Source of the DNA: JADJOY01 sp016713535 [NCBI: Deltaproteobacteria bacterium]
Lineage (GTDB): Bacteria > JADJOY01
Direction: 5' to 3'
NCBI GenBank assembly: GCA_016713535.1
Contig: JADJOY010000043.1
Location: 1 to 64,000, forward strand
Length of the DNA: 64,000 bases
In this document: in pieces, positions 43,108-50,887 of the stretch
Layout: each line of letters opens with the position of its first letter
Numbering within the stretch: the first letter of the stretch is position 1
The notes under the pieces: model-generated
Told to the model about the DNA's origin: nothing
The model's input: only the letters and a program-made list of their open reading frames with translations
Database searches by the model: none
Program-made: the position numbers and the translations under genes

Positions 43108-44819
43108 CCGACGGCTCCGCCGCGGCGAGCCCGCTCGCCGCTCTGGCCGAGCTCGCGTCCGATACGAACAACCACTCGGTCGCGGCTCGCTCCGCCGAGC
43201 TACAGCAGCGCCTGGCGGACGGCCGCTACTACGTCGCTTGCGTCGGACAGTTCAAACGCGGCAAGTCGACGCTGATCAACGCGCTCGCCGGCGCCCCCCT
43301 TCTCCCCACCGGGGTCGCCCCCGTCACCTCCGTCGTGACGACCGTTCGGCACGGCGAGTCTCGCCACGCCCGCGTGCAGCGCACCGATCGAAGCTGGACG
43401 CCGCTCTCGCTCGGTGACCTCGCCGGCTACGTCACGCAGAGCTCCAACCCCGACAACGTCAAGGCCGTCCGCGCCGTCGAGGTTTTCACTCCCAGCGCGC
43501 TCCTCGCTTCGGGGATGTGCCTCGTCGACACCCCCGGCCTCGGTTCGGTGTCCGCGGTCAACTCCGCGGCCACTCGTGACTTCGTGCCCCACGTCGATGC
43601 GGCGCTGGTGGTGCTGGGAGGTGATCCGCCGATCTCCGCCGCCGAGCTCGAGCTGGTCGTGGACCTCGCGCGCGAGGTCCACGACCTCGTCTTCGTGATG
43701 AACAAGGCCGACCGGCTCTCCGAGCTCGAGCGGCGTGAGGCGAGAGCCTTCACCGAGGAGACGCTGCGCGCCCGGCTCGGCGGGCGCGAGCCGGTACTCT
43801 TCGAGGTGAGCGCGACCGAGCGACTGAGCGGCGACCCCGCCTTCGGCGACTGGCGGGCGCTGGACGACGCGCTCGCGGCCCTCGCGACCCGCGCCGGCGC
43901 GACCCTGGTGGGACGCGCCGAGGAACGCGGGCTGCGGCGGCTGATCCTCGAGCTGACGCGCGACCTCGACCAGCGCCGCGACGCCCTGCTCCGGCCGCTC
44001 GCCGAGTCCGAGGCGCGGATCGCCGCGCTCGCGCGATGCGTCGCCGACGCGCGCCTCGCGCTTCGCGACCTGCGCTACCTCTTCGACGGCGAGCAGCACG
44101 CGGTCGTCGCGGCGGTCGCGCGGCACGCCGCGGACTTCGTCGCGGCGACGCTCCCCACCATCACCGCGGCGCTCGCCGACCGCCTCGCCGGGGCGACCGA
44201 CTCCAGCGCGAGGGCCTTCCGCCAGCGATCCTTCGCCGTTTCCCAGGAGCTGGCCCGGGCCTCCATCCAGGATTGGCTCGTGCGCGTCGAATCGGATGCC
44301 ACCGCGCTCTATCGCGGCGCGGCCGATCGCTTCGTGACCATCGCGAACGAGTTCCTGGAGCGGCTCGCGCGCGCGCAGCCCGAGCTCGGCGAGGTGAGCC
44401 ACCCCCTCGATCGGGAGCTGGACTTCCGGGTACGACGCCGCTTCTTCCAGCACGAGCACTTGCACCTGACCGGCCGCAGCCCGCTCGACTGGCTCGCCGA
44501 CCGGTTCCGCTCCGACCCCGAAATCCACCGGGCCGCCGAGCGCCGCGCCGAGCGCTACGTGCGCCGCCTGATCCGCACCAACGCGTCGCGCGTGCAAAAC
44601 GACCTGCTGCGGCGGTTCCTGGGCAGCCGGGAACGCCTCGAGCGCGAGATCGAGCGCCGCCTCGACGAGGTGCTCGGCTCGGCGGAGCGCGCGCTGGACC
44701 GGGCCCGCACCATCCTCGCGAGCGGCACCGCAGCGCGCGACGGGGAGCTGGCGCGGATCGAGGCGTTCCGTGAGCGCTCGAGGGCGCTCGCGCCGGCCAT
44801 CGAGCCGACCGACGGCTGA
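43104..44819 (+). CDS. Dynamin-like GTPase
   Basis: A 571-residue protein of the bacterial dynamin family. The G1 P-loop is GQFKRGKST near residue 48, the G2 Thr lies in VAPVTSVVTTV, G3 is DTPGLG near 141, and G4 is NKAD near 200. The rest is helical with coiled-coil character (EERGLRRLILELTRDLDQRRDALL and on), as in the stalk of dynamins. It has no clear membrane helix, so it would act at membranes as a peripheral protein. It starts with TTG overlapping the RRM stop (TTGA). The coupling to an RNA-binding gene is unusual for this family. Confidence 0.9.
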   Translation: MTDGSAAASPLAALAELASDTNNHSVAARSAELQQRLADGRYYVACVGQFKRGKSTLINALAGAPLLPTGVAPVTSVVTTVRHGESRHARVQRTDRSWTPLSLGDLAGYVTQSSNPDNVKAVRAVEVFTPSALLASGMCLVDTPGLGSVSAVNSAATRDFVPHVDAALVVLGGDPPISAAELELVVDLAREVHDLVFVMNKADRLSELERREARAFTEETLRARLGGREPVLFEVSATERLSGDPAFGDWRALDDALAALATRAGATLVGRAEERGLRRLILELTRDLDQRRDALLRPLAESEARIAALARCVADARLALRDLRYLFDGEQHAVVAAVARHAADFVAATLPTITAALADRLAGATDSSARAFRQRSFAVSQELARASIQDWLVRVESDATALYRGAADRFVTIANEFLERLARAQPELGEVSHPLDRELDFRVRRRFFQHEHLHLTGRSPLDWLADRFRSDPEIHRAAERRAERYVRRLIRTNASRVQNDLLRRFLGSRERLEREIERRLDEVLGSAERALDRARTILASGTAARDGELARIEAFRERSRALAPAIEPTDG

Positions 44820-44885
44820 GCCGGGCGTGCTCGTCTCCGCCGCGGGCTCCCCCACGCACCGCCGGGCAAGGCCCGGCTCGCCGGG

Positions 44886-46988
44886 CTATCTCCGTCGATC
44901 GCGGCCGGAACGGACGAGTCGCAACCCTGCGAGCACGGCGAGCGCACCGGCACCGAACCCGCCCACGCCGCCCGTGCCGGACCGCTCCGGAGCCCGGCTC
45001 GATGCGGCTTCCGCCACCTGAGGTCCGGCACACGCGAGCGGCGTCGCTGGATCGCAGTCGTCGTCGAGGCCGTTGCCGGGGATCTCGAGCGCGCCCGGCC
45101 GGATCGCGGGGTTGGTGTCGTCGCAGTCGGCGCCTCCGCAGACGCCCTCGTCGGTGGGCGAGCCGTCGTGGTCCGCGTCCGGACAGTCGGGGGTCGCGGA
45201 ATCGCAGTCGTCGTTCTTGCCGTTGCCCACGAGCTCGGGCAGGCCCGGGCTGATCGTGGCGTCGAGGTCGTTGCAGTCGATCGGGAACGAGCACGAGGCG
45301 CTGGCCGGAAAGTAGTAGCCGTCGCCGTCGAAGTCGGTGCAGTCCTCGGTCGCCGGGTTGCAGTCGTCGTCGACGGCGTTGCGGAGGATCTCGGTCGCGC
45401 CAGGATTCACCTGGGGACGCTCGTCGTCACAATCCGCTTCGGGGTGAGCGCACCCGGCGCTCCCGGGGTTTCCCCAGCCGTCGCCGTCGACGTCGACGCA
45501 CGAGTCGCAGGCGTCCCCGACCGAATCACCGTCTGCGTCGGTCTGGTCCGGGTTCGCGACCCCGGGGCAGGTCTCGAGCTCGTCGACGTACCCGTCGCCG
45601 TCCGTGTCGGGACCGGCGGGCACCTCGACCGCACCCCGGTCGCAGATCGCGAGCGTGTCGCCGTCGCCATCGAGCGGCCGCGCCGCGCCGCGCTGATCGG
45701 TCGCCGGGCAGCTCGCCGGATCGCCCCGGTCGATCGCCGGGCTACCGAGCAGCAGCGGCACCACGTAGGTGCCCTGGGTCGGCATCAGCGCCACGCCGAG
45801 GCGCGGGTCCGTGTTCGGCAGATCGCTGGGCTGGCCGAGCCCACAGGTGCCGCCGCTCTCGACGTTGTGCCCGTCGCTGATGAAGCCGGCGCCCACGCAC
45901 GGATCGCCGAGCACGCTGGCGTGCAAGTGGGTGGTGCCGGCCCCGTCGTTCTGGACGCCGGTCTCGGCTGTCGAGGAGAGGAAGAGCGAGTTGTGGTCGA
46001 CGGTCGAAGCGTCGAGGGAGAGCGTCCCGGCGTTGTAGACCCCGGCGCCGGGGTTGGAACTGGCGAAGCCGCGGGTCGCGGTGTTGCGCGCCACGGTGGT
46101 GTTGCGGAGCGTGGCCGTGCCCTGGTTCGCCAGCCCGCCGCCGTAAGACGCGGGGAAACACGTTCCGGGGCAGCTCTGGGGGTGCGAGCCGTTCTCGACG
46201 ACGGCCACCTGCTCGAGAACGAGCGCGCCCGCGCTCCCGACCCACACCCCGCCGCCGCGCGCCTGGGTCGCGGAGTTGCCTTGGATCACCGTGCGAAGGA
46301 CGGTGGCCGTTCCGTCGTTGACGGCCAGCCCGCCGCCCAGCGACCCGGTGTTGCCGAGCAACGTCCCGTGGTCGGCGACCAGCGTGCCGCCGTCGAGCGC
46401 CACACCTCCGCCCATGCAGACTCCCGGGCCGCCCACCACCGTGCTCCCCGCGCACTTCGATTGCGCGACGGTGACGTGGTCGAGCGTGACCGTCGGCGCG
46501 TCCGGGCCGACGCGGGCCGCGAGCACGGCTCCGCCCATGGCGCTCGCGGCGGCGCTGATCCGGCCATGACGGATCGTGAGGCCGGAGACGGAGACGGTGT
46601 GACCTCCGGCGACGTGGAGGACGCGATCCGAGGCGGCCTCGAGCGTGGGCGCGCCCTGCACGATCGTGCTCGCCTCGCCCGCACCCACGATCGAGAGCGA
46701 GCTCGTCACGTCGAGGTCCCCGGCGGCGTTGGCGTCCTCGCTCCCACCCGGGATCGAGAGTGTGTAGATCCCGGCGGGAACGGCGATGGTGTCCGCGCCG
46801 CTCCCGGGCGCGCACGCGTCCACGGGGGAATCACCGTTGGCCGCCGAGAGCGCCTCACGCAGCGTGCAGTTACCGTTCGGGCCGAGATTCTGGTCGTCGG
46901 CGGTGCTGTTCACGGTGATCGTGGCCGAGTGCGCCACGCTGGCGACGAGCAGTGAAGCGGCGACCGAGGATGCGAGCGACCGACGCAT
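44886..46988 (-). CDS. Secreted beta-helix surface protein with MopE-type metal-binding repeats and sorting-like C-terminus
   Basis: A 700-residue exported protein. The signal peptide ends near ASVAHSA. A CSLREA-like motif (CTLREALSAANGD) leads into a parallel beta-helix (about residues 70-420) with repeated GGGxxxxxG turns, then the choice-of-anchor-Q-type segment GSPAIDRGDPASCP. After that come Asp-rich repeats: DTDGDGYVDELETCPGVANPDQ, DADGDSVGDACD and several DCDD(...)NPG(A)xE units of the MopE metal-binding kind. The end has a Gly-rich stretch, a hydrophobic helix and an Arg-rich tail, like GlyGly-CTERM or MYXO-CTERM signals. AGGAGA precedes the ATG. It is probably cell-surface and calcium-binding. 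Confidence 0.86.
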   Translation of the reverse strand: MRRSLASSVAASLLVASVAHSATITVNSTADDQNLGPNGNCTLREALSAANGDSPVDACAPGSGADTIAVPAGIYTLSIPGGSEDANAAGDLDVTSSLSIVGAGEASTIVQGAPTLEAASDRVLHVAGGHTVSVSGLTIRHGRISAAASAMGGAVLAARVGPDAPTVTLDHVTVAQSKCAGSTVVGGPGVCMGGGVALDGGTLVADHGTLLGNTGSLGGGLAVNDGTATVLRTVIQGNSATQARGGGVWVGSAGALVLEQVAVVENGSHPQSCPGTCFPASYGGGLANQGTATLRNTTVARNTATRGFASSNPGAGVYNAGTLSLDASTVDHNSLFLSSTAETGVQNDGAGTTHLHASVLGDPCVGAGFISDGHNVESGGTCGLGQPSDLPNTDPRLGVALMPTQGTYVVPLLLGSPAIDRGDPASCPATDQRGAARPLDGDGDTLAICDRGAVEVPAGPDTDGDGYVDELETCPGVANPDQTDADGDSVGDACDSCVDVDGDGWGNPGSAGCAHPEADCDDERPQVNPGATEILRNAVDDDCNPATEDCTDFDGDGYYFPASASCSFPIDCNDLDATISPGLPELVGNGKNDDCDSATPDCPDADHDGSPTDEGVCGGADCDDTNPAIRPGALEIPGNGLDDDCDPATPLACAGPQVAEAASSRAPERSGTGGVGGFGAGALAVLAGLRLVRSGRDRRR

Positions 46989-47161
46989 GACGGGCTCTCC
47001 TGCGGCTCGGTGGTGGGGAGGTCCATTCATCCTACCGACCGCCCCGGGTTCCGGTCCATTCGACGCCATCGCCGGGCCGTGACGGCCGACTCGATCGACC
47101 GCGCGCCAGTGTGCAAGGGCACGAACGATCCGCCCGCGGAGGCGCGCCCTCGGCAAGGCGA

Positions 47162-48112
47162 TCACCCGGTTCTCGCCAGGTAGCGCTTCAGGATCCACTT
47201 CACGACCGGCGCCAGCGGCCGGACGAAGGGTCGCACCCAGCGGAAGCGCTCCGAACACTCGCGCCGGAAGTCCTCGACCGAGCGGCTCTGGTAGCTGAGC
47301 AGGCGCTGCGACTCGCGGGTGTCGGCCCAGTCCGCGTAGAGCTCCTGGGACCCGAACTCGTCGGCCGCGAACGTGAGCCCGAAGGTACCGAGGACCACGT
47401 TCATGAGCTCGAGATGGGTGACCTGGCAGCCCGGCCCGCCGCCGATCAGGTGCACCTTGCGCTGGGCTTCGGGGGTGCCGAGGGCATGGACGAACGCGAC
47501 CGCGGCATCGTTCGGATGCAGGTACTCGATGCGATTCGCCGCCGCGAGCGCGAACGCCAGCCGCATCTGCTCCGGATGGGAGTGGCGCATCCGGGAATCC
47601 ACCATCCCCGCGAGGCGCAGGATGATCCAGTTCGCCTCGCTTGCCGTGATCATGCGCTCGCACGCGATCTTGTGCGCCGAGTAGTGATCGGTGGCGACGA
47701 CCTCGTCGGCGAGCGTCCGCGGGGGCGGATCCTTCTGCCGGTGCCCGAGCACCGCGAACGACGACGAGAACACGAGCAACGGCTGAGCCGCCGATCGCTC
47801 CACCGCACGGAGCACGTTCTCCGTTCCCACCACGTTCACCTGACGAGCGCGCTCGGGATCCGCCTCGGAGAACGGGAAGATGATCGCGGCCAGGTGGATC
47901 ACGGCGTCCTGGCCGACCACGGTCTCCTCGACCGTCGCGAGGTCACGGATGTCGCCCCACCGCACCGTGACCCGTCCCTCGAAATCCCTGGCCGCCCGCT
48001 CGTTGCCGGGGGTGCGCAGATCGAGACACGTGACCACGTGCCCCGCACCCAGGAGCTGCGTCGCCACCAGCGTGCCGAGGTTGCCGAACCCACCCGTGAC
48101 CAGGACCTTCAT
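47162..48112 (-). CDS. NAD(P)-dependent epimerase/dehydratase (extended SDR)
   Basis: A 316-residue extended SDR. The nucleotide motif is VTGGFGNLG (residues 5-13), the catalytic pair appears as SSSFAVLG with Tyr-x3-Lys (YSAHK near residue 144), and IHLAAI gives the fourth strand. The length and layout match sugar-nucleotide or 3-beta-hydroxysteroid-type reductases. ATG at 48112 lies 10 bp after the stop of the similar upstream gene. It is the last gene of a TetR, EBP-like, epimerase, epimerase operon. The pair could carry out consecutive oxidation or epimerisation steps on the same lipid or sterol-like substrate, which is inference. Confidence 0.86.
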   Translation of the reverse strand: MKVLVTGGFGNLGTLVATQLLGAGHVVTCLDLRTPGNERAARDFEGRVTVRWGDIRDLATVEETVVGQDAVIHLAAIIFPFSEADPERARQVNVVGTENVLRAVERSAAQPLLVFSSSFAVLGHRQKDPPPRTLADEVVATDHYSAHKIACERMITASEANWIILRLAGMVDSRMRHSHPEQMRLAFALAAANRIEYLHPNDAAVAFVHALGTPEAQRKVHLIGGGPGCQVTHLELMNVVLGTFGLTFAADEFGSQELYADWADTRESQRLLSYQSRSVEDFRRECSERFRWVRPFVRPLAPVVKWILKRYLARTG

Positions 48113-48122
48113 CGGCTCTCGC

Positions 48123-49151
48123 TCAACTCGCCGCGCCGGGCGCGCCGGCGCGGGTCCGCGCCACGTGCCCCGCGGCGACCAGCCACCGCAACGTGTCGCG
48201 CACGGTGTGCTCCGGGGGGCGAAACGACACGCCGGTCGCTTCCACGACGCGGGCCGAGCTCGCGGGCGGCCACGACGTGGCGATCGCCATCGACTCACGG
48301 GTCACCGGGAACTCGATCGGATGGATCCGGCGGACACCATCCATGACGACTCCCATCGCGCGAAGCAGCGCGCCGGGCGACCACGGCGCGAAGATGCGCC
48401 GCCCCGTGAGGCGTTCCAGCAAGGCATGGATCTCGGCCCACCGCACGAAGTGGCCGCCCACGATGTAGCGCGCCATTGCCGGGTCGCCCGCGGGCCTCCG
48501 TTCGAGGAGCCGGACGTGCGCGGCGGCCAGGTCGCGCCCGTCCACGAACTGCATGCCGGAGGTCGTCCGGGGCACCACGCGCAGGAAGGCACGGAGCGCC
48601 CGGTTGGCCTCGCTGAGCTTGGGGTCGTCGGGCGCGAAGACCCCGCCGGGGTACGTGACCACGATCGGCGCGCCCTCGGCCTGCATGCGCCGGACCGCCC
48701 GCTCGCAGTGCTGCTTGGAGCGTAGGTAGGCCTCGCGCGACTCGCCGAGCGGCGACGACTCGTCGATGGCGCTCGCGCCCGGCCGGAAGAAGGCACCGAG
48801 GCTCGAGACGTAGAGGATGCGGCCGATCCCGAGCCGCGCCGCGGTGCCGACCACCGCCTCGATGCCGGCGACGTTCGCCTCGTAGAGCTCGTTCGCGCGT
48901 GTCGGATCGACGCTCACCATCGCCGCCGCGTGCACCACCGCGTCGCAGCCGGCGAGCCCGGCGCGGACCGCGTCGGCCTCGCGCATGTCGGCCTCGACCA
49001 CGTCGGTCACCTCGTGGCCGTGGTCACGGAAGTAGCGCCGTGCGCGGCCCTCGTCTCGAGCGAGGATGCGCACCTCGTGCCCGGCCGCGAGCAGCGCGCG
49101 CGCCGTGTGCGCGCCGACGAGGCCGGTCGCTCCGGTGACGAAGACGCGCAT
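48123..49151 (-). CDS. NAD-dependent epimerase/dehydratase, 3-beta-HSD-like
   Basis: A 342-residue extended SDR. TGATGLVGAHT is the cofactor loop at residues 6-16, SSLGAFF gives the catalytic Ser and YLRSK the Tyr-x3-Lys pair near 142-146. VVHAAAMVS is the fourth strand. The C-terminal half resembles dihydroflavonol reductase and 3-beta-hydroxysteroid dehydrogenase types more than sugar epimerases. ATG at 49151 is 36 bp after the EBP-like stop. Together with an EBP-like membrane protein upstream, a sterol, hopanoid or other isoprenoid lipid substrate is suggested but not shown. Confidence 0.86.
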   Translation of the reverse strand: MRVFVTGATGLVGAHTARALLAAGHEVRILARDEGRARRYFRDHGHEVTDVVEADMREADAVRAGLAGCDAVVHAAAMVSVDPTRANELYEANVAGIEAVVGTAARLGIGRILYVSSLGAFFRPGASAIDESSPLGESREAYLRSKQHCERAVRRMQAEGAPIVVTYPGGVFAPDDPKLSEANRALRAFLRVVPRTTSGMQFVDGRDLAAAHVRLLERRPAGDPAMARYIVGGHFVRWAEIHALLERLTGRRIFAPWSPGALLRAMGVVMDGVRRIHPIEFPVTRESMAIATSWPPASSARVVEATGVSFRPPEHTVRDTLRWLVAAGHVARTRAGAPGAAS

Positions 49152-49187
49152 GGGTGGATGCCTGCCGGGTCGCCGCGAGCGCCGCGA

Positions 49188-49992
49188 TCAGGCCGCGACC
49201 CTCACGCGCGGTGCCGCCGCAGCGAGCCCTGCACGCTCCGCGAGCGCGGCGCGCCGTCCCTCGGCGCGGTAGAGGTGGCCGAGCTCGAGGATCGCCGCCG
49301 GGATGCAGAAGATCGGCGCCACGAGCCAAGGCAGGTTGAGACCGACGAACTTGAGCCAGAATCCGACCGCCCCCTGCTGGATGTGAGCCCAGCCGACGTG
49401 CCACTCCGAGACGAAGAACGAACCCGTCAGGTAGGTCAGGCCGACGCACACGCAGAGCGCGATCCAGCACCCGGCGATGCGCTTCGGGAGGGTCTTGCCG
49501 AAGCGGTACAGATACCAGCCGTAGAGCTCGAGGGAGTCCCGAGAAACCCGCCATGAACTCGAGCCCGGCGATGGTCGGGTTCGAGGTGATGTAGCGCGTG
49601 TCGGCGCCGCCGTACGCCCACCACAGCCACGCCCACCGGTCGTCGGCGGTCACGCCCGCGAGATGGCCGCCGGCGTCGACGAAGAACCACGGCAGCTCCC
49701 ACGTCGTCTGCGTGACACCGGATATCAAGAGCCACAGGAAGCCGAACTCGGAGAGCTTCTCGAGGCGTGTGCGGCTCTCGCCCGGGTTGTCCCAGAACGC
49801 GAAGAACGGAAAGAAGAGCACCGGCAGGACCACGGCGGAAACGTAGACGTCCGTCGGGGTCGGCGGCAGGAGGCCCACGAGGATGAGGATCCAGCACACC
49901 GCGATGAGTCCGACCACGGCCGCGCCGAGCTGGTAGATCGCCCGCCGCCGGCCCCACGAGGGCCGGCCCAGGTTCGGGTGCAAGGAGTCCAT
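49188..49992 (-). pseudogene. Multi-spanning membrane protein, emopamil-binding-protein-like, frameshifted
   Basis: A membrane protein of about 267 residues with six or so helices in two frames. The N-terminal half has ISGVTQTTWELPWFFVDAG and the C-terminal half FVSEWHVGWAHIQQGAVGFW; such Trp/Glu/His-rich helices recall the EBP/EXPERA sterol-isomerase fold (tentative). At 49532-49534 (minus CCC) one extra C separates the frames; without it the sequence reads FSGLLELYGWYLYRFGKTLP. Both halves look intact, so a sequencing error is plausible. The ATG at 49992 has GGAGG 8 bp upstream and lies one base after the TetR stop. Similar proteins isomerise sterol double bonds, but that is unproven here. 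Confidence 0.7.
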
Positions 49993-49993
49993 C

Positions 49994-50671
49994 TCAGCGC
50001 CTCCGCCGCGGTGGTTCGGGGGTTCTCTGGGCCGCCTGGCCGGGGACGCAGAACACCCGGACGAAGTAGGCGCTGATCTCGTCGGTCAGCTCGTGCGGTG
50101 TGCGCGCCATCCCGCCCTCGAGCCAGTCGGCGAGGATGGTCTGGTAGATGGCGGTCATCACCCGCACGGTCCGCTCCGCATCGCCCGGGACCAGGAGGCC
50201 GGCCTCCATGCCCCGCTCGACCATGCGCGTCGCGGCGTCGAGTCCGTCGCGCCAGATCGACTGGTGCTCGGGACGGCCGAAGCGGCCGAGCGCCCACCCC
50301 GCTCCCTCGGAGAGCTGGAGCCTGAGGTAGGCGGGGCGCTCGCAGAAGAAGCCGACGAACTGGGCGATCGCGCCACGAGCGAGCTCGACGACCGGGCCGT
50401 CGGTCGGGAAACCCGCGCGGACCAGCGCCCCGAACTCGCTCGAGCGCCACGCGTGGACCGCCTGATAGAGGGCGTCCTTGCTCAGGAAGAGCTCGTAGAC
50501 CGTCTTCATCGAGACGCCGGCCGCGCCGGCCACGCGAGCCATCTTCGCGTCGTGGAACCCCTGCGCCGCGAAGACCTCCTCGGCGGTGCTGAGGATCAGC
50601 TCGCGGTACGCCTGATCGCGAGCCCGCCGCACGGTGGCCGGACGCGTGGCGGGAAACGGGGATGACCGCAT
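49994..50671 (-). CDS. TetR-family transcriptional regulator
   Basis: A 225-residue regulator. The helix-turn-helix lies at residues 25-70 (LILSTAEEVFAAQGFHDAKMARVAGAAGVSMKTVYELF), and the remaining helices form the ligand-binding, dimerising domain, typical of AcrR/FadR-like members. It heads the operon with an EBP-like protein and two epimerases. A 13-bp palindrome in its promoter spacer is a good autoregulatory operator. The ATG at 50671 has no strong ribosome-binding site. The C-terminal RRRR is an unusual basic end. The ligand is probably a lipid or hydrophobic compound. Confidence 0.92.
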   Translation of the reverse strand: MRSSPFPATRPATVRRARDQAYRELILSTAEEVFAAQGFHDAKMARVAGAAGVSMKTVYELFLSKDALYQAVHAWRSSEFGALVRAGFPTDGPVVELARGAIAQFVGFFCERPAYLRLQLSEGAGWALGRFGRPEHQSIWRDGLDAATRMVERGMEAGLLVPGDAERTVRVMTAIYQTILADWLEGGMARTPHELTDEISAYFVRVFCVPGQAAQRTPEPPRRRR

Positions 50672-50681
50672 GGAAAACTCA

Positions 50682-50707
50682 TATTACCGGTGGGCCACCG
50701 CGGTCAA
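50682..50707 (-). promoter_or_regulatory. Promoter with TetR operator palindrome in spacer
   Basis: On the minus strand TTGACC (50702-50707) is the -35 candidate, and TAATATGA covers -10 candidates at about 50680-50687. Between them lies the perfect 13-base palindrome CGGTGGGCCACCG (50688-50700). Binding there would block RNA polymerase, the usual TetR mode of action. Confidence 0.65.
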
Positions 50708-50806
50708 CCGCGCCGACCTCGGCATCGCACCTCCCGACGCGCCGTGCGCCACCAGGTCGTCCGGCAGCCAGCGCCGCTCGGCCTTCGCGCGGTGAACGGC
50801 GTCCCA

Positions 50807-50878
50807 GCCTGGTGCCCGTCGTGCCTGGCACCGCACCAGGCTCCTCGCACATCGCTTTCTCGGGGGTGTGTTCCCGAG
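50807..50878. terminator. Hairpins downstream of GxGYxYP lipoprotein gene
   Basis: A 9-bp inverted repeat (50807-50815 with 50833-50841) and a 6-bp stem (50859-50864 with 50873-50878) lie after the lipoprotein stop on the minus strand. There is no T tract. They probably define the 3' end of that transcript before the TetR promoter. Confidence 0.4.
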
Positions 50879-50887
50879 CCCGACCCG

